This document shows, piece after piece, positions 11,981 to 23,756 of a DNA stretch of 64,000 nt. Position 1 is the stretch's first letter. Every line of letters begins with the position of its first letter. The DNA is from Hemileia vastatrix (Eukaryota; Basidiomycota; Pucciniomycetes; Pucciniales; Zaghouaniaceae): positions 4,731,001 through 4,795,000 of the forward strand of contig JASXTE010000008.1 in the NCBI GenBank assembly GCA_030280995.1. Direction: 5' to 3'. The notes under the pieces are model-generated. The model was not told the DNA's origin, did no database searches, and saw only the letters and a list, made by a program, of their open reading frames with translations. The position numbers and the translations under genes are program-made.

Positions 11981-12662
11981 ATGTCCAACAATTTGACAGA
12001 AAAAATGGATAACATGCAAGTGGATGAAATAGAAATTGACTATGATGCTGACACTGTAAGTTCTTCTAAAGTTGGTCATAAAAAATCTTATGTTAACACA
12101 AAGAATTCACATACTGCAGGATGTGGAAATGACAGGAAATGCAAACAAACCAAACCCCCTTCCCCCAGTACCACAGAAGGAAGTAAATCCTCTAGTGCCT
12201 CAAGAAGGTCTTCCAAAAGGCTTCAAAATAAAAAAGCTTCCTCTGCCACAACAAATCAGCAACCTATCCAGTCATATAAAAGAGTTGAAGACAGAAAATA
12301 TGACGTACAAAGCAAAGGTAGACACATTGTGGGATCAGGTCCAAGAACTCAGGAACCAGATTCAGGCCCAGGCCCCTCCTCAATTGCCTCCCAATCAGCT
12401 TCAATTTCAGGCTCAACCTTCACAGCCACCCAGCTCAACCATCCAAAATCCAAATACTATGGAAGTAGAGCAATGGAAATGGGATTATCTAATGAGTCAC
12501 TACCAACAGAATGTGCAACACCCTCCTCATCATCAGCCTGGCCCATCCAGAACACCCAATTTCCATCCACCTCCTCATCCCTACCAACAAAGCAGGAGAA
12601 AGAAGGCCCAAGCACAATCCCAAACCCAGTCCCAGGGGAAGTTTCCTCCTCTGCCATGGTAA
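11981..12662 (+). CDS. putative spliced accessory coiled-coil/proline-rich protein (E3)
   Basis: Exon 1 is 11981-12055 (25 codons shared with Gag, acidic). The intron is 12056-12119 (64 nt, GTAAGT...CTGCAG). Exon 2 is 12120-12662, in the +1 frame relative to Gag-Pol, ending TGG TAA, for about 205 residues. Exon 2 holds basic and proline stretches, a coiled coil (near residues 70-115), then a Pro/Gln/His-rich region with WKWDY. Without splicing this frame is preceded by TAA at 12056-12060, and its first ATG is at 12090. The frame is open in E1, E2 (partial) and E3. Element D has the same arrangement of ATG, donor, acceptor, coiled coil and WKWDW. I infer an accessory product; its function is unknown. 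Confidence 0.55.
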
Positions 12663-15600
12663 GTAATTTGGTTGATAGTCACTTGGGTATGTTTTCTAAT
12701 AAATCTTCTTCTGCAGGTAATATTATTGAACATGGTGAAAGAACAGTTAAACCTGTTAAAAGACAGCTTCCTGTAACTAGTAGCCCTATTGATGTAATTA
12801 GCAAATTGTCATTTGATGAACCTTTACATTTAACTTCTACATCTTTAATTAATCCTTCTCTTGCAATTAAAAATGATTCTGTTCCCCCTGAAATCTATAA
12901 CTTAATTGAAAAAACTTCTGAGGAAATATTGAAAGATACCCTTGATTTTAATATTGTGAAAGACAAACATGTGAGAGATGTGTTAATCCATGAAAATGAT
13001 AGATTAAATAATTTACACTTGCAATGTAAAGTGAGTTCTTCTGTACAAGATACAGCTTATTTAAAAATCAAAGAAACCTTGAATATTGTTCTTAGTCAAC
13101 AAAAACAAATAAGAAGTGACCATAGAGCTATCTCAGATAGAAATATCAGTCTGCATAAGACATTGAGTGAATTGAAACCCCTTATTGAGGAAAATTATTC
13201 ATTCAAAAATGAAATAAAATCTCTACAAAATGAGTTAAAGAAACTAAAAAATGACTTCCATGCACTAAGTACCAAACACTCAGTTTCTGAGGACAGAAAT
13301 GTTCTATCTCTTGCAAAAGTGAATGACCAGATGTCTGAAATTCCAAGAATAAGAAACTATGTGTCTGACCTACAGGAAAAGTTCTCAACCTTAACCATCA
13401 ATAATGAATTAAATGAGATTTCTGCCAGTAAGCTGCATAAAAATAAAGGGAAAAAACCTGAACAAAGTTCATCCTTTCTTCCTCATATTTCAACCATTAA
13501 ACAAACTGACAATGAGTCTGTAAAATCTTTTGCTACTAGCAAAAAATCTTGTGATGGTCATGCACCAGCTGTTTCTGTAAATAATGAAATTTCTGAACAC
13601 CTGGCTAAACTTCAGGAATTATTACTAATAAATAATTCAAACCAAAAAGTGGACCATCCCAGTAGTCAGAAAAATTGGCCTAAGTTAGACCAATATCCTA
13701 CCTTTGATGGTGATTCTTCCTCTGATTGGCAACACTTTATCCAAAGAATTGATAATTTAAAGAGATCTTATAAACTACCTGATGAGGAAATTGTTTCTAA
13801 GCTAATTTCTCTATTTTCCAATGTAGCCTTGATGTGGTATGAATCTGTCCTCTTAGATAACAATCATTATACATGGAATGATTGGAAATCCTTGATTGAG
13901 AATCAGTTTGGTGGTTCAAAATTCAGGTTAGCTCAGCAAAGACTGTATGAGAATACTAGATATGTATCCTCCTCTGTTGAAAAGCCCATTGTTTTTCTGA
14001 TGAAAATAACTAAAATCCTTAGAGCAATTGATCCAAAGATGGATTATGATATTTGGAGAGATAAAATCTTGTATAAATTACCAAATTCTCTTAGGGATTT
14101 GATTGTTGCTAGAACTGAGCATGTAAGGGAAAATTCTTCTTTCATTAATATCTGTAATGAAGTACTACTCAACCATAGATATGAACCAAAGAATTACCTT
14201 AGTAAATCTTATAATGATCAGAATAAACCTTCTATAAAGCTCCCAGAAAAATCTGGTAAACCCTCTGCCCCAATTGCACCTAAAAAATATGCAACAAATA
14301 CTTGTTATAAATGTAACAAACCGTGGCAGAAGGGTCATGTTTGTGACAAGAAAATTCATCTTGTTGAACAAAATGAAGACACTGATGAAATTGAACTTGA
14401 TGTCAATAATTCTTCCAGTGACTGTGAAAGTAATATCTCCTATGACAATGAATCTGTTAAAGATGTTTTAATGTTAGAACATGATGTCCATTATTTAAAT
14501 AATATATCTGAAGATTGTGTATTGAATTTATCTTCAGTAGAAAATGCTGAAATAATTAAAGATATTACTAACAATTCTATTCCTATATCCCCTTTAAAGG
14601 CACCTGTTATCATTAATGGTAAAAATGTTGATGTAGTTCTTGATTCTGGTGCTGGAGGAAGTGTAGTATCTGAAAAAGCTTTGGCTTCAGTGGATAAGGA
14701 ATATTTGAGTAAATTATTGCCTATAACTTCTGAAAAATGGAGAGGGTATGGTTCTACCTTATTTCCTATTGGCAAATACAAAACCTCTGTATTCTTCAAA
14801 TATAATGGTGGTTTTGTCAGAGCTATTTGTGAGTTTGTTGTCATGAAAAATGATAATTTGAGCAATTGGTTTATTATGGGAAATGATATTTTAACCATGT
14901 TTGGTGTGAAACTGGACCCAGCAAATAATTGCTTTACCTTAGGAATGAATGGGAAAAGAAAATTCAAAATTTCTTCTCCTAAACCTTCTGGGCATTTGTT
15001 GAAATCTTGTAACTCACTGACCCAATGTAAAGGTAGAACAACAACTGAAATGGATGATTTATTACATGAAATAAATACCGCTTCTTTTGGTGATCATTTG
15101 ACTAATGAACAAAAGGATTCTATTGTTGCCTCTATTACCTCTTTCCCTATGGCTTTTGCTCATGGTTCTCATGTCTTGGGAATTGTTCAGGAGGAGATGA
15201 AAATTACCTTATCCTGTAATTTGAGTGATATTCCTCCTTCCCTTAAGAAAAAACCATATCCTGCTTCTCCATCAAAAAGAAAAGATATTGAAGATAATAT
15301 TGAAACATTATTGAAAATGAATATCATTGAGAAAGTGGATGTCACCCCCAAATATTGTGTCATCTCCCCAGTCTTAATTTCTTATGAAAAAGATAAGGCT
15401 AGATTATGTGGAGACTACAGAGCTTTAAATACTTATACTGTTGATGATATTTATCCTTTACCCAGAATTAATTCAACACATGCTACCTTGCAAGGTGCAA
15501 AATTTATTAGTTGTCTGGATGGTAATAAAGGTTATCATCAAGTTCCAGTTGAGAAAAATTCTCAAAATTTTTTGCTTATTGCTACTCATATGGGAATATA

Positions 15601-18148
15601 TAAGTATGTTAGGATGCCATTTGGCCCTAAAAATGCTCCTTCAGTTTTCCAAAAAGTCATGGATAACACTTTCCATCAAGAAATTATTGAAGGTTGGCTC
15701 ATGGTTTATATTGATGATATTATTGTTTTTTCTAAAACTTTTGATGAACATATGATTCACTTAAATAGAGTTTTCCAAAAAATGGATGAAATCAATATGA
15801 CCTTATCTTTAAAAAAGTGTAAATTTGGTTTTCAATCTTTAAAAGTCCTTGGCCATGTTGTGTCAGGCTTACAAATTTGTGTAGACCATAATAAAGTTGC
15901 TGCCATTCAAAATGTGAAAGCACCAACTTCTGTAAGAGAAATCCAAAGTTTTTTAGGTATGTGTGGCTATTATAGACAATATATTAAAAATTATCAGGTC
16001 ATAGCCTTGCCTCTTACAAAACTTACCAGAAAAGATGTTGCTTTTCTCTGGAATGATGACTGTCAGAAATCTTTTAATACATTGAAAAATTGCTTAATGA
16101 CAGCCCCTATATTGGCTCTCCCAGATTTTAACAAGCCATTTGTACTTTATACAGATGCTAGCTTTATTGGTCTGGGTGCTGCCCTTCACCAAAAGCAAAT
16201 TATTAATGATAAATCCTCAGAGGTTGTAATTTGTTATATTTCAAGAACCTTAAGAAATAGTGAATTGAAATATGGTGCCACTCAATTGGAGTGCTTAGCA
16301 GTTGTTTGGGCTCTTGAGAAACTTCATTACTACTTGGATGACCAAAAATTTAAGTTGGTAACTGACTGTAGTGCTGTGAAATCTCTCTTAAACCTCAAAA
16401 CACCTAACAGACATATGTTCAGGTGGCAACTTGCTGTTCAGGAATACAGAGGAAGGATGACTATTATCCACAGAGCTGGAAATGTTCACTCTAATGTTGA
16501 TATGCTCTCCAGATTGCCTCTGCCAAATAATGACTCCAATCCTGCTTATGTACCTGAGGATGACACAAATCATATACATGGTATATTTATAGTTGATATG
16601 GAAGAAGAGTTATTACAGTTAATACTGGATTCATATGATAAAGATTCTGACTTAAATAAATTAGTTACTATTTTGAATGATCCTAAGAATGCTTCAATTC
16701 AAGCATTAATAAAAACTCTTCCTGCAAAATAGCAAAATGCTTTAAATAAAGGAAAGTTTTCTATTGAAGATGGTTATATTTATTATAGAAGGAAGCTTAC
16801 CAATGTAATTGTTATTCCTCCTTCAATGAAAGAAACTATCCTCAAACTTTGTCATGATGACATATTAGCTGGTCATTTTGATCTTGAAAAAACATTGATT
16901 AGAATCAAAAACACTGCATGGTGGGCTAATATGTCTGAAGACACAAAATTATATGTTGAATCTTGTGATTCCTGCCAAAAATCTAAAAAGTTAACAGGTA
17001 AGAGAGCAGGGTTATTACAACATATTGAAGCACCTAGTGCTCCCTGGCAAATCATTAATATGGATTTTGTCACTGGTCTTCCTGTTGCAGGTAAAGACAG
17101 CTTTAACTCTTGTTGGGTAATAGTTGATAGATTCACAAAAATGTGCAAATTTATTCCAACCCACAAAGATGTATCCACCAAGGAATTAGCTTTCTTATGG
17201 TGGTCTTACATGTTTAATATTATTGGTTTTCCAAAAGCCATTATCTCTGATAGGGATCCAAAATTCACTTCTGAGTTTTGGACCTCTTTGATGGATATTT
17301 GTGGCTGTGAGTTAAAATTGTCTAAAGCTCACCATCCTCAGACTGATGGTCTAGCTGAAAGAATGATTCAAACTCTGGAAGATATGATTAGAAGGTATTG
17401 TGCCTTTGGTTTAGAATATAAAGACAATGACAGATTTACTCATGATTGGGTCACTCTTTTGCCTGGTCTTGAATTTGCATATAATAGCACTGTTCATTCT
17501 GTCACTGAGAAAAAGCCTTTTGAGCTTTGGTTAGGTTATGTCCCAAACACTCCTGCTCAGATTCTCAATAATAAATTACCTAAGTTGGAACTACACCCTG
17601 GTGTAAAATCTTTTATGCAAATGCAACAGCTATGCAGAAAAAATGCTCAGAGTTGTATTGATAAAGCATTTGAATATGAAAAGAAAAGATGGGATAAATC
17701 CCATAAAGAATACACATTTAACAAGGGTGATGAAGTGTTGATCTCTACTGTCCATTTCAATTTACAAGGTAACCACAAATTAAAAGATCCTTTTGTAGGA
17801 CCATTTGTTGTTAAAAGAATGGTTGGTGATAATGCAGTAGAAGTTGTATTGTATGCTCCATATGATAGGAAACATCCTGTCTTTCCCATTTCTTTGCTTA
17901 AACCTTATACTTCCAACAGTGACTTATTTCCAAAAAGGAGAGGAAGACCTAAGAAGAACCCTCAGGAAGTCACAGAAACAGCAGAAATTGATAAAATTCT
18001 CAATGATAGAATTATCACTTCTGAAAGAGGTACTGAATATTTATTGAGATTTAAGAACAAATCATCTGAACATGATGCATGGATACCTGAAAAAGAAATT
18101 TCAAATCTGCCTGCTCTGTTGAAAAAATACAAAAAGAAAAAATCTTAG
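11981..18148 (+). CDS. Gag-Pol polyprotein with chromodomain (E3), one premature stop
   Basis: A single frame of 2055 codons from the ATG at 11981, interrupted only by TAG at codon 1584 (16730-16732), where E2 has a tyrosine codon. Order: disordered Gag N-terminus and coiled coil (residues 1-560), gag core (about 570-740), zinc knuckle CYKC...GHVC (about 775-788, spacing CX2CX7HXC), aspartic protease DSGAGG (about 888), RT with YIDD (1243-1246), RNase H YTDAS (Asp about 1392), integrase HHCC finger (about 1625-1670), integrase DDE residues (about 1694, 1757 and 1791), GPF-type module, and a chromodomain with lysine-rich tail (about 1995-2055). Gag and Pol are fused in one frame as in Tf1-type elements. 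The chromodomain would steer integration to particular chromatin, as is known for chromoviruses. The first 220 codons overlap the spliced accessory frame. Confidence 0.92.
12659..12716 (+). other. candidate second intron near the end of the accessory ORF
   Basis: A 58-nt GTAAGT...TTCTGCAG segment. Removing it puts the downstream pol frame out of phase, but it leaves the accessory ORF end unchanged, because both sides of the junction read TGG TAA. A GT-AG segment of the same 58-nt length lies at the equivalent place in D. The Gag-Pol frame reads through it, so splicing would be an alternative to full-length RNA. Confidence 0.4.
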
Positions 18149-18169
18149 CATTTTTTTTATTGTTTTTTT

Positions 18170-18181
18170 AGAGTGAGGGAG
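18170..18181 (+). other. polypurine tract (E3)
   Basis: AGAGTGAGGGAG directly precedes the 3' LTR, 22 bases after the chromodomain stop codon. Identical to E2. Confidence 0.8.
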
Positions 18182-19320
18182 TGTCAGCCAGGCTATTCCA
18201 GGAGTCCAGTAAATGATATATAAATTATAAAACCTTAAAGAGTGGGTAAGACTTGTATTTAATGAATATAACTTAATATTTTATTACATAATGAAATTAT
18301 ATAAGAATTTTATTATATACAAATGTTACATTAAATTTATTGGTTATATATATTTTTATATACAATTAAATTGAGCATAATATAATATATTCTACAAATA
18401 ATGGCGCATTTTCATATATTTATTAATTATAAATTTATATTTAATTAATTAAAAAAAACATATATTATAATTACAAGTGTAAATTTGATTTATAATATAT
18501 TTAAATTAATTAATTAAATTTATATATTAACTAAGACCTCTCATATGATACTAAACAATTATTAAGGATGCTTCTTTTGACCCTTAATTGTGTTAGGAAA
18601 AACAAATAAATTAATTTGGACTAAATTGAGATTAATTGCTTGTTTTGTTGCGTCAAATTATTTTTTGTTTCACTTAAAATGTCCTTTAATCAGGATGTAC
18701 CATCTGTTGGGAATTATATTTCTCATAGTTCCTATGTTTCCACTCTTGTTTAGTTATTTACTATTGTCACTTACTGATTTGGGGATTAATGGCGGGGAAA
18801 TTGGATTCTTAATTGGGCTTTTAATTAATTGTTTCATGTTTTTCTCTATATTGTTATGTTTCATTTACTCTTTTGATATATTTGTTTTATTCCATTCTAA
18901 TCATTGTATTTACAAAGAGAGTAGCGCTTCAGAGGACCCATTGCCTATAAAAGGGCCTTGGATAATCCCCTGTAGCCTCATCACTTATTACACACTCAAC
19001 AAATTAAATAACTATTTTATTACGTTTATATTTTTTTTATTAGTAATACAAATCTAATTTAAATTCTATACAACAAATCAAAGGTTGCTTTAAGTCTGAT
19101 AGTAATTAAAATTGTTTGCCGCGCAGAACCCTTACATTTAATAATATTATTGTTAATAAAATCTAAGTTTTAGTCACCTCTCAAGGTTGCTCACCGTTGT
19201 TTCCCTCTCAATAAATTAAATATATATATTTTGGTTTATTTCTTTATTTTCCCTTGTCCTCCTCCTTCTCTCCTCCTTTTTCTCCTATTTTTCTTACCTC
19301 TTCTAGACGACTGACCGACA
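18182..19320 (+). repeat. 3' LTR of E3
   Basis: 1139 bp, equal in length to the 5' LTR. The only difference I found is T at 18569 for C at 10526, a CpG to TpG change. TATA-type box at 18946-18953. Followed by AATTT. Confidence 0.95.
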
Positions 19321-20357
19321 AATTTAGTTACATAGTAGATTTTTTATCCTTTTTTTTATATGAGGCTTATTATATAAACACCAATTTTAGATTTTTTCCA
19401 TCTTGATGTCTGATAATTTAAATTTTCATTTAACTACACAAATTATATCAAAAAAAATTCAAAAGTATATTTTTTAATGTACTCTTTTTGATAAACTTAT
19501 CATTTCTTATAGGTTATTCTTCAACTATTTATTTTGATTAATTACCAACTCATTTATGGTCTGTTATTGTTGTTAATTACATACAGACAAAATAAGGATA
19601 CTCTCATATTATATTGGAGTTTTAAATTAAAAAGTAAATACTAGTGGCTGGTATTAAATATGAAGTTGTTATAACTAAGTTGAACAATAATTAATGATTA
19701 AATGGCATTGTATATTACAAATTTTATTGAATGTATATAAAAATAACACTCAAGAAATATATATAAGATATATATATATAACCATTGTATATCAAAAAAG
19801 AAGTACTTATCAACATAATCTTTTTAAATGATTTTCAAATTTACTTAAAGAGACATTAATATTACCAATTCAAATTTTATATCAAATATAACAATATTAT
19901 TATTTCATTTTTAATTATTTTACAAAAAATTTGAGTTAAAAAGTAATTTAATTCAGTATTTAATGAATGTTTTTGAAAAATATTTTTAAAAATAGAAATA
20001 ATCCCTCACAAAAAATATATAATTTTTTTTACTTACAATTTGCACCATATTTCTAGCCTTAAAATATTGGTATTCTTTTAACAAAAATATTTTTTAAATG
20101 AATTTAAGATTTTTTTCATTATTCAATTACAAAATGTCAAATTTATAATTTATTTTACCTTACTATAAAATTTAGTTGAAAATTTAATTTTGTATTTCCA
20201 AAAAATAAACTTAAATGTCAAAAATTAAAAAAACAAAATTATAAATATAATTATGAGAAAGAGGTAGATTAAATTTATAATATTCACATAAAAAAATTTC
20301 ATATATTTTATGGTGTTTGAATTTTAAATTTAATGTATTAAAGAATAATTATTAAAT
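19321..20357. other. AT-rich intergenic DNA, nothing recognised
   Basis: About 1 kb of very AT-rich sequence with runs of A and T and no long open frame or clear repeat, apart from AATTT at its start. Confidence 0.6.
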
Positions 20358-21028
20358 AACCAAGCCAAATGAAATCGGCTTGGGTTTTTGGTATCACTAG
20401 CACTTATTTTTTTTCTTATACTCACATTTTAAATTTTTTTTTTCTAGATTTTTCATTTTTTTATGATTTTTAAGGTTTTTAAGACTGAAGTTGCTTTCAA
20501 AAAACTTCAGTCTAACTTATCTCTCACTTTCCCACCAGATTGCACCTGGTAGGGAAGGTAGCTTCCATTTTAGAGACCAAAGTCCCTTGCAGGGACTTTG
20601 GTTTCTCTGTGTGCATTGCACAGCCAGAAAAAAACTGGCTGTGCAATATAATGCATGCAGCACATGCAGCCTGCATTGCTGCTGCATGCAACACGCGTTT
20701 CTGCTGCATGCAGCGCGCATTGCATGTGCTGCCCATATCTCATGCAGCTGACTTGATATCAGCTGCATGAGATATGGAAGCAATTGTGCAACGTGCGTTG
20801 CACACCATTTTGGCCACCTCCCAGCCTAGTAAATTAGCTGGGAGGGTGGCAAACGTTACAGCAAGCAATCAAAGTCGCTTTTAGCGACTTTGATTGCTTG
20901 AAAGAGACAATTCCAGCCAGGGGAAACATGCTGGAAGTACTAAATTGCAATGTAAGGGACCCAAGCCAATTTCAAAGGCTTGGGTCATAAATTAAGGTTT
21001 CTAAAAAGAAGCCAGTATAAATCTGGCT
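20358..21028. repeat. array of about twelve different perfect or near-perfect hairpins
   Basis: Successive inverted repeats with short loops. Arms: 20360-20366/20377-20383; 20482-20492/20503-20513 (11 bp); 20534-20538/20546-20550 extended; 20576-20587/20591-20602 (12 bp); 20615-20627/20635-20647 (13 bp); 20657-20668/20721-20732 with an inner stem 20681-20690/20706-20715; 20733-20751/20759-20777 (19 bp); 20785-20793/20796-20804; 20813-20825/20837-20850 (one bulge); 20862-20879/20883-20900 (18 bp, 3-nt loop); 20911-20917/20930-20936; 20958-20967/20977-20986 (10 bp); 21010-21015/21023-21028. Stem sequences differ, though CCAG/CTGG and GCATGCAG cores recur. The segment is richer in G and C than its surroundings. 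It could be a foldback transposon or a structured RNA locus; I do not recognise it. Confidence 0.85.
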
Positions 21029-22258
21029 GCAATAAAAAGTAAATTTTTTAAATAAAATACATAAAAAAATAAAAATGTGTTCAAATATAATATATAACAC
21101 TTTTCAGCCGGTAAGAAACAGCCTTCCATTGTTACACATAGAAACAAAATCAAATGTTTCTTTCAGTAAAATTGGTCATGTTTCAATATTTTGAGCCAAG
21201 TAAGATCAGGAAAAAGGTCACGGCATAAAAATTGCATAATTAAAAGTCTCCCAATTTAATATGGTGGGGAGGTTCATATTTTAGAAATAGGTGGTGCACA
21301 TTATAGTTCCCTTTTAAAAAATTCAAAAATAAATTAATTTTGACGCAATGTAAATTTAAATGTGATGAGTGTATGTTTTTTAGCTACGTGAAACATGGTA
21401 GCCAGAATTATGTTTCATCAATTTTTTTTAGATGTGAAATTCAGCGTTCCACAAATGTTCATCTGTACAACATGCAGCCAAGTAAATTCTAGCTGAAATT
21501 TGTATATGCATAGGAAAAAATGATCATGCTGTGTACAGTGCCTTAGAAACATTATTCTTGGAATTTAGATGAAGTTTATCAAATGACTGGGAGAGCTGCA
21601 TTTTTTTGAAAAAGAGATCAGTGAAAATTCATGATATCTACATCTGTTTGCCACCAAATTTCTTTTTCCTTTCTCTTTCTCACTTACCTTTTTCAAAAAT
21701 TATCAATCATATTTTTGCTTTATCATTTTGAGTTATTGGTACTATTTTCTTGACCTTATCTGATTACCGGTAAGCAAATTTTTCTTGCTATTGCATTTCA
21801 TATCATTTTGGTTTGTTACTCTTTTTTACACTTTTGACAAGTTAATGTAATGATTCTAATTCTGAATTTATTTTTATGGTATCTTTTAATGTACCCTTTT
21901 GATTCATTATAAAAAAATTCTTTTTCAGTTAACTTAATGTTTTTTTATTTTTTTGTCAATTTACTTTTCTTTATTCCTTTTAAAAAATGTTCAATTTATT
22001 TATCTAACCATTTGTTTTTTAAAACAGTGATTATAAAATAAACTTTATAATTAATTTTGATCAATCAGCTACAAATGGAAGAAGATTTTATATACATGTA
22101 AGTTCATGTTTTGCTTATCATTTTTCTATCTTTCTTTAATATTTTCTCAACCATTATATTATTAATATGAAAAGTAAAACATCATATCGTACATGCTGAT
22201 AGCATACAGGAAAATGTTTTGCTTTTCATAATAATAATTATATTGTTTGTACTTTACC
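21029..22258. other. intergenic DNA, no gene seen
   Basis: AT-rich, no supported open frame. A block at about 22189-22222 (GTACATGCTG...GCATACAGG) recurs imperfectly at about 23792 and 24001, on the other side of the solo LTR, suggesting an old tandem repeat that the LTR entered. Confidence 0.5.
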
Positions 22259-23751
22259 TGTCAGCCTGAATATTCTCAGGACTGAGTAAAATTACTAACA
22301 AATTATGTTAAACATATGTAGCATACATGGGAACAATAAAAAATTGTATAAAAAATTGATTTAATACAAATATATGCCATTATAAAGCATTATATACACG
22401 CATATATCCACCTTATTTAAGTCTTATGTACTTATTATTAATTTAGAATATGTTAGGGTAACCTTAAGAACCTTAGCCATAAGCCTACATAGTTTTTAAG
22501 TACACATAATGCTAATTTTTCTATTATTATATTGAAATAATTGATAAATGCACTTATTATCACTAAAAGCTGGATATATGCGCTATAAATGTTAAGATAA
22601 TAAAAATGCGCCTTGACAGATCAATTTGCTTTATTTGTAACAATTGATCTGGATATTTAAAAGTGTAAAAATAACACTTTTCAAATTTGGTGTTTTTTAT
22701 GCCAGAAATGGCCTCTGTGCAGTGGCTACATACTGCCTGCATTTTTCCCGTGTGAATAGCTTCATTTTTAGAAAAGTTAGTATTTTTCACGCTAAAATTA
22801 CCCCACATACATGCACTATATGTGGAAACACACTAAAATAGGCGAGGGACGCTTATTTAGTGTCTTAATTTAGTTTCAATGTGAATTAACCTTATTAAAT
22901 GCACTAATTACATTAGTTACATCAGTCTTGGCGCCCAATTATGCTACCACGCTTAAAAATCGCATATTTAGTCAAGGATTTACCCGTGGTTACGCCTGCC
23001 AAGAGTCTGCATACAGGGATCAGCCCTTACACGCATTAAATTGGGTTTTTCAGTGGTTTCTCAGTCAATAATGCTTATTTTTGAACAGGGATTTCACGTA
23101 TATATTTGTAATAATTAACTCTAACATTTCTACTGTTAATCCCCCTTAATACTGTGTTATATTGAGTACCTTTTCTTTATTTTTAGTCTATTAAAAATAG
23201 ATATTACATGCATATACACTCTTTTTTGGGTTATTCTTTATTTGTGATGGATTATCCCTATTATTTCATGATTTTGGCGTGTGATATTATTCTTTGGTTG
23301 TCATTGGTCATTCCTTATGTTGTTGGACAGGTCTATTAGTTAGTTTGAGGCGCATTCGGCCGTGTATAGGATTGGAATCATCAAGGGGCATCATTGGGGA
23401 ATTATTTGGGTATAAAAGGAGGGGGTTTTTGGTCATATTTTCTACATTCAATTTATCATTTTTACAATTAAAATTACAATATATAACCAATACAATTTAT
23501 CTTACATTTCATTAGTACTTTAGAGAGTCTTTGAATAGTATTTTAAATATATTACATCTATTTTTCTGCACAACAATAAGCCTTGTAATACCAATTATAA
23601 TAAGTGAGAGTAAATTACTGAGCCTTATAATTGATTTTATTCTACTACTTGCTTGTTTTATACCATTGTATTCATTTGGGACCTTTTGTAAATCTTCTAG
23701 ACACTAGACCAGCAAGCTTTTCACGTCTCTGGACTTGGACTAAGCCTGACA
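22259..23751 (+). repeat. solo LTR of Ty3/gypsy family 2
   Basis: 1493 bp starting TGTCAGCCTG and ending AGCCTGACA, flanked by a perfect target duplication TTACC (22254-22258 and 23752-23756). It matches the broken LTRs of element D: the first ~540 bp match 46452 down to about 45900 reversed, and the last ~890 bp match 55043 down to 54159 reversed. No internal element sequence remains, so LTR-LTR recombination is inferred. Confidence 0.9.
23411..23418 (+). promoter_or_regulatory. TATA box of the family-2 solo LTR
   Basis: TATAAAAG followed by a GGAGGGGG stretch. The same box is in D's 5' LTR (54477-54484, minus strand). Confidence 0.55.
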
Positions 23752-23756
23752 TTACC

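Larger units (their letters stand above)
10139..19320 (+). mobile_element. Ty3/gypsy chromodomain retrotransposon family 1, complete copy E3
   Basis: This is a full-length element of 9182 bp: two 1139-bp LTRs (TG...CA), a primer-binding site, a leader, one long gag-pol frame, a polypurine tract, and a perfect 5-bp target duplication AATTT at 10134-10138 and 19321-19325. On reading both LTRs I found a single difference (C at 10526, T at 18569), so insertion is recent. The pol order RT-RNaseH-IN plus a C-terminal chromodomain identifies a Ty3/gypsy chromovirus. One nonsense codon (16730-16732) is the only clear coding defect, so it may have been active in the recent past or be mobilised in trans. 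Confidence 0.95.

Noticed and set aside
12090..12662. Accessory frame as an unspliced ORF starting at an internal ATG
   Set aside because: Not excluded, but the in-phase GTAAGT/CTGCAG pair shared with E1, and the parallel pair in D, make the spliced version the better reading.
20491..20783. Overlapping open frames on both strands rich in Ala, Cys and His
   Set aside because: They are the translation of GC-richer inverted repeats in the hairpin array. Symmetry of the DNA produces frames on both strands.
22563..22841. Small frames on both strands around 22.6-22.8 kb
   Set aside because: They fall inside the family-2 solo LTR and are not conserved in D's LTR.
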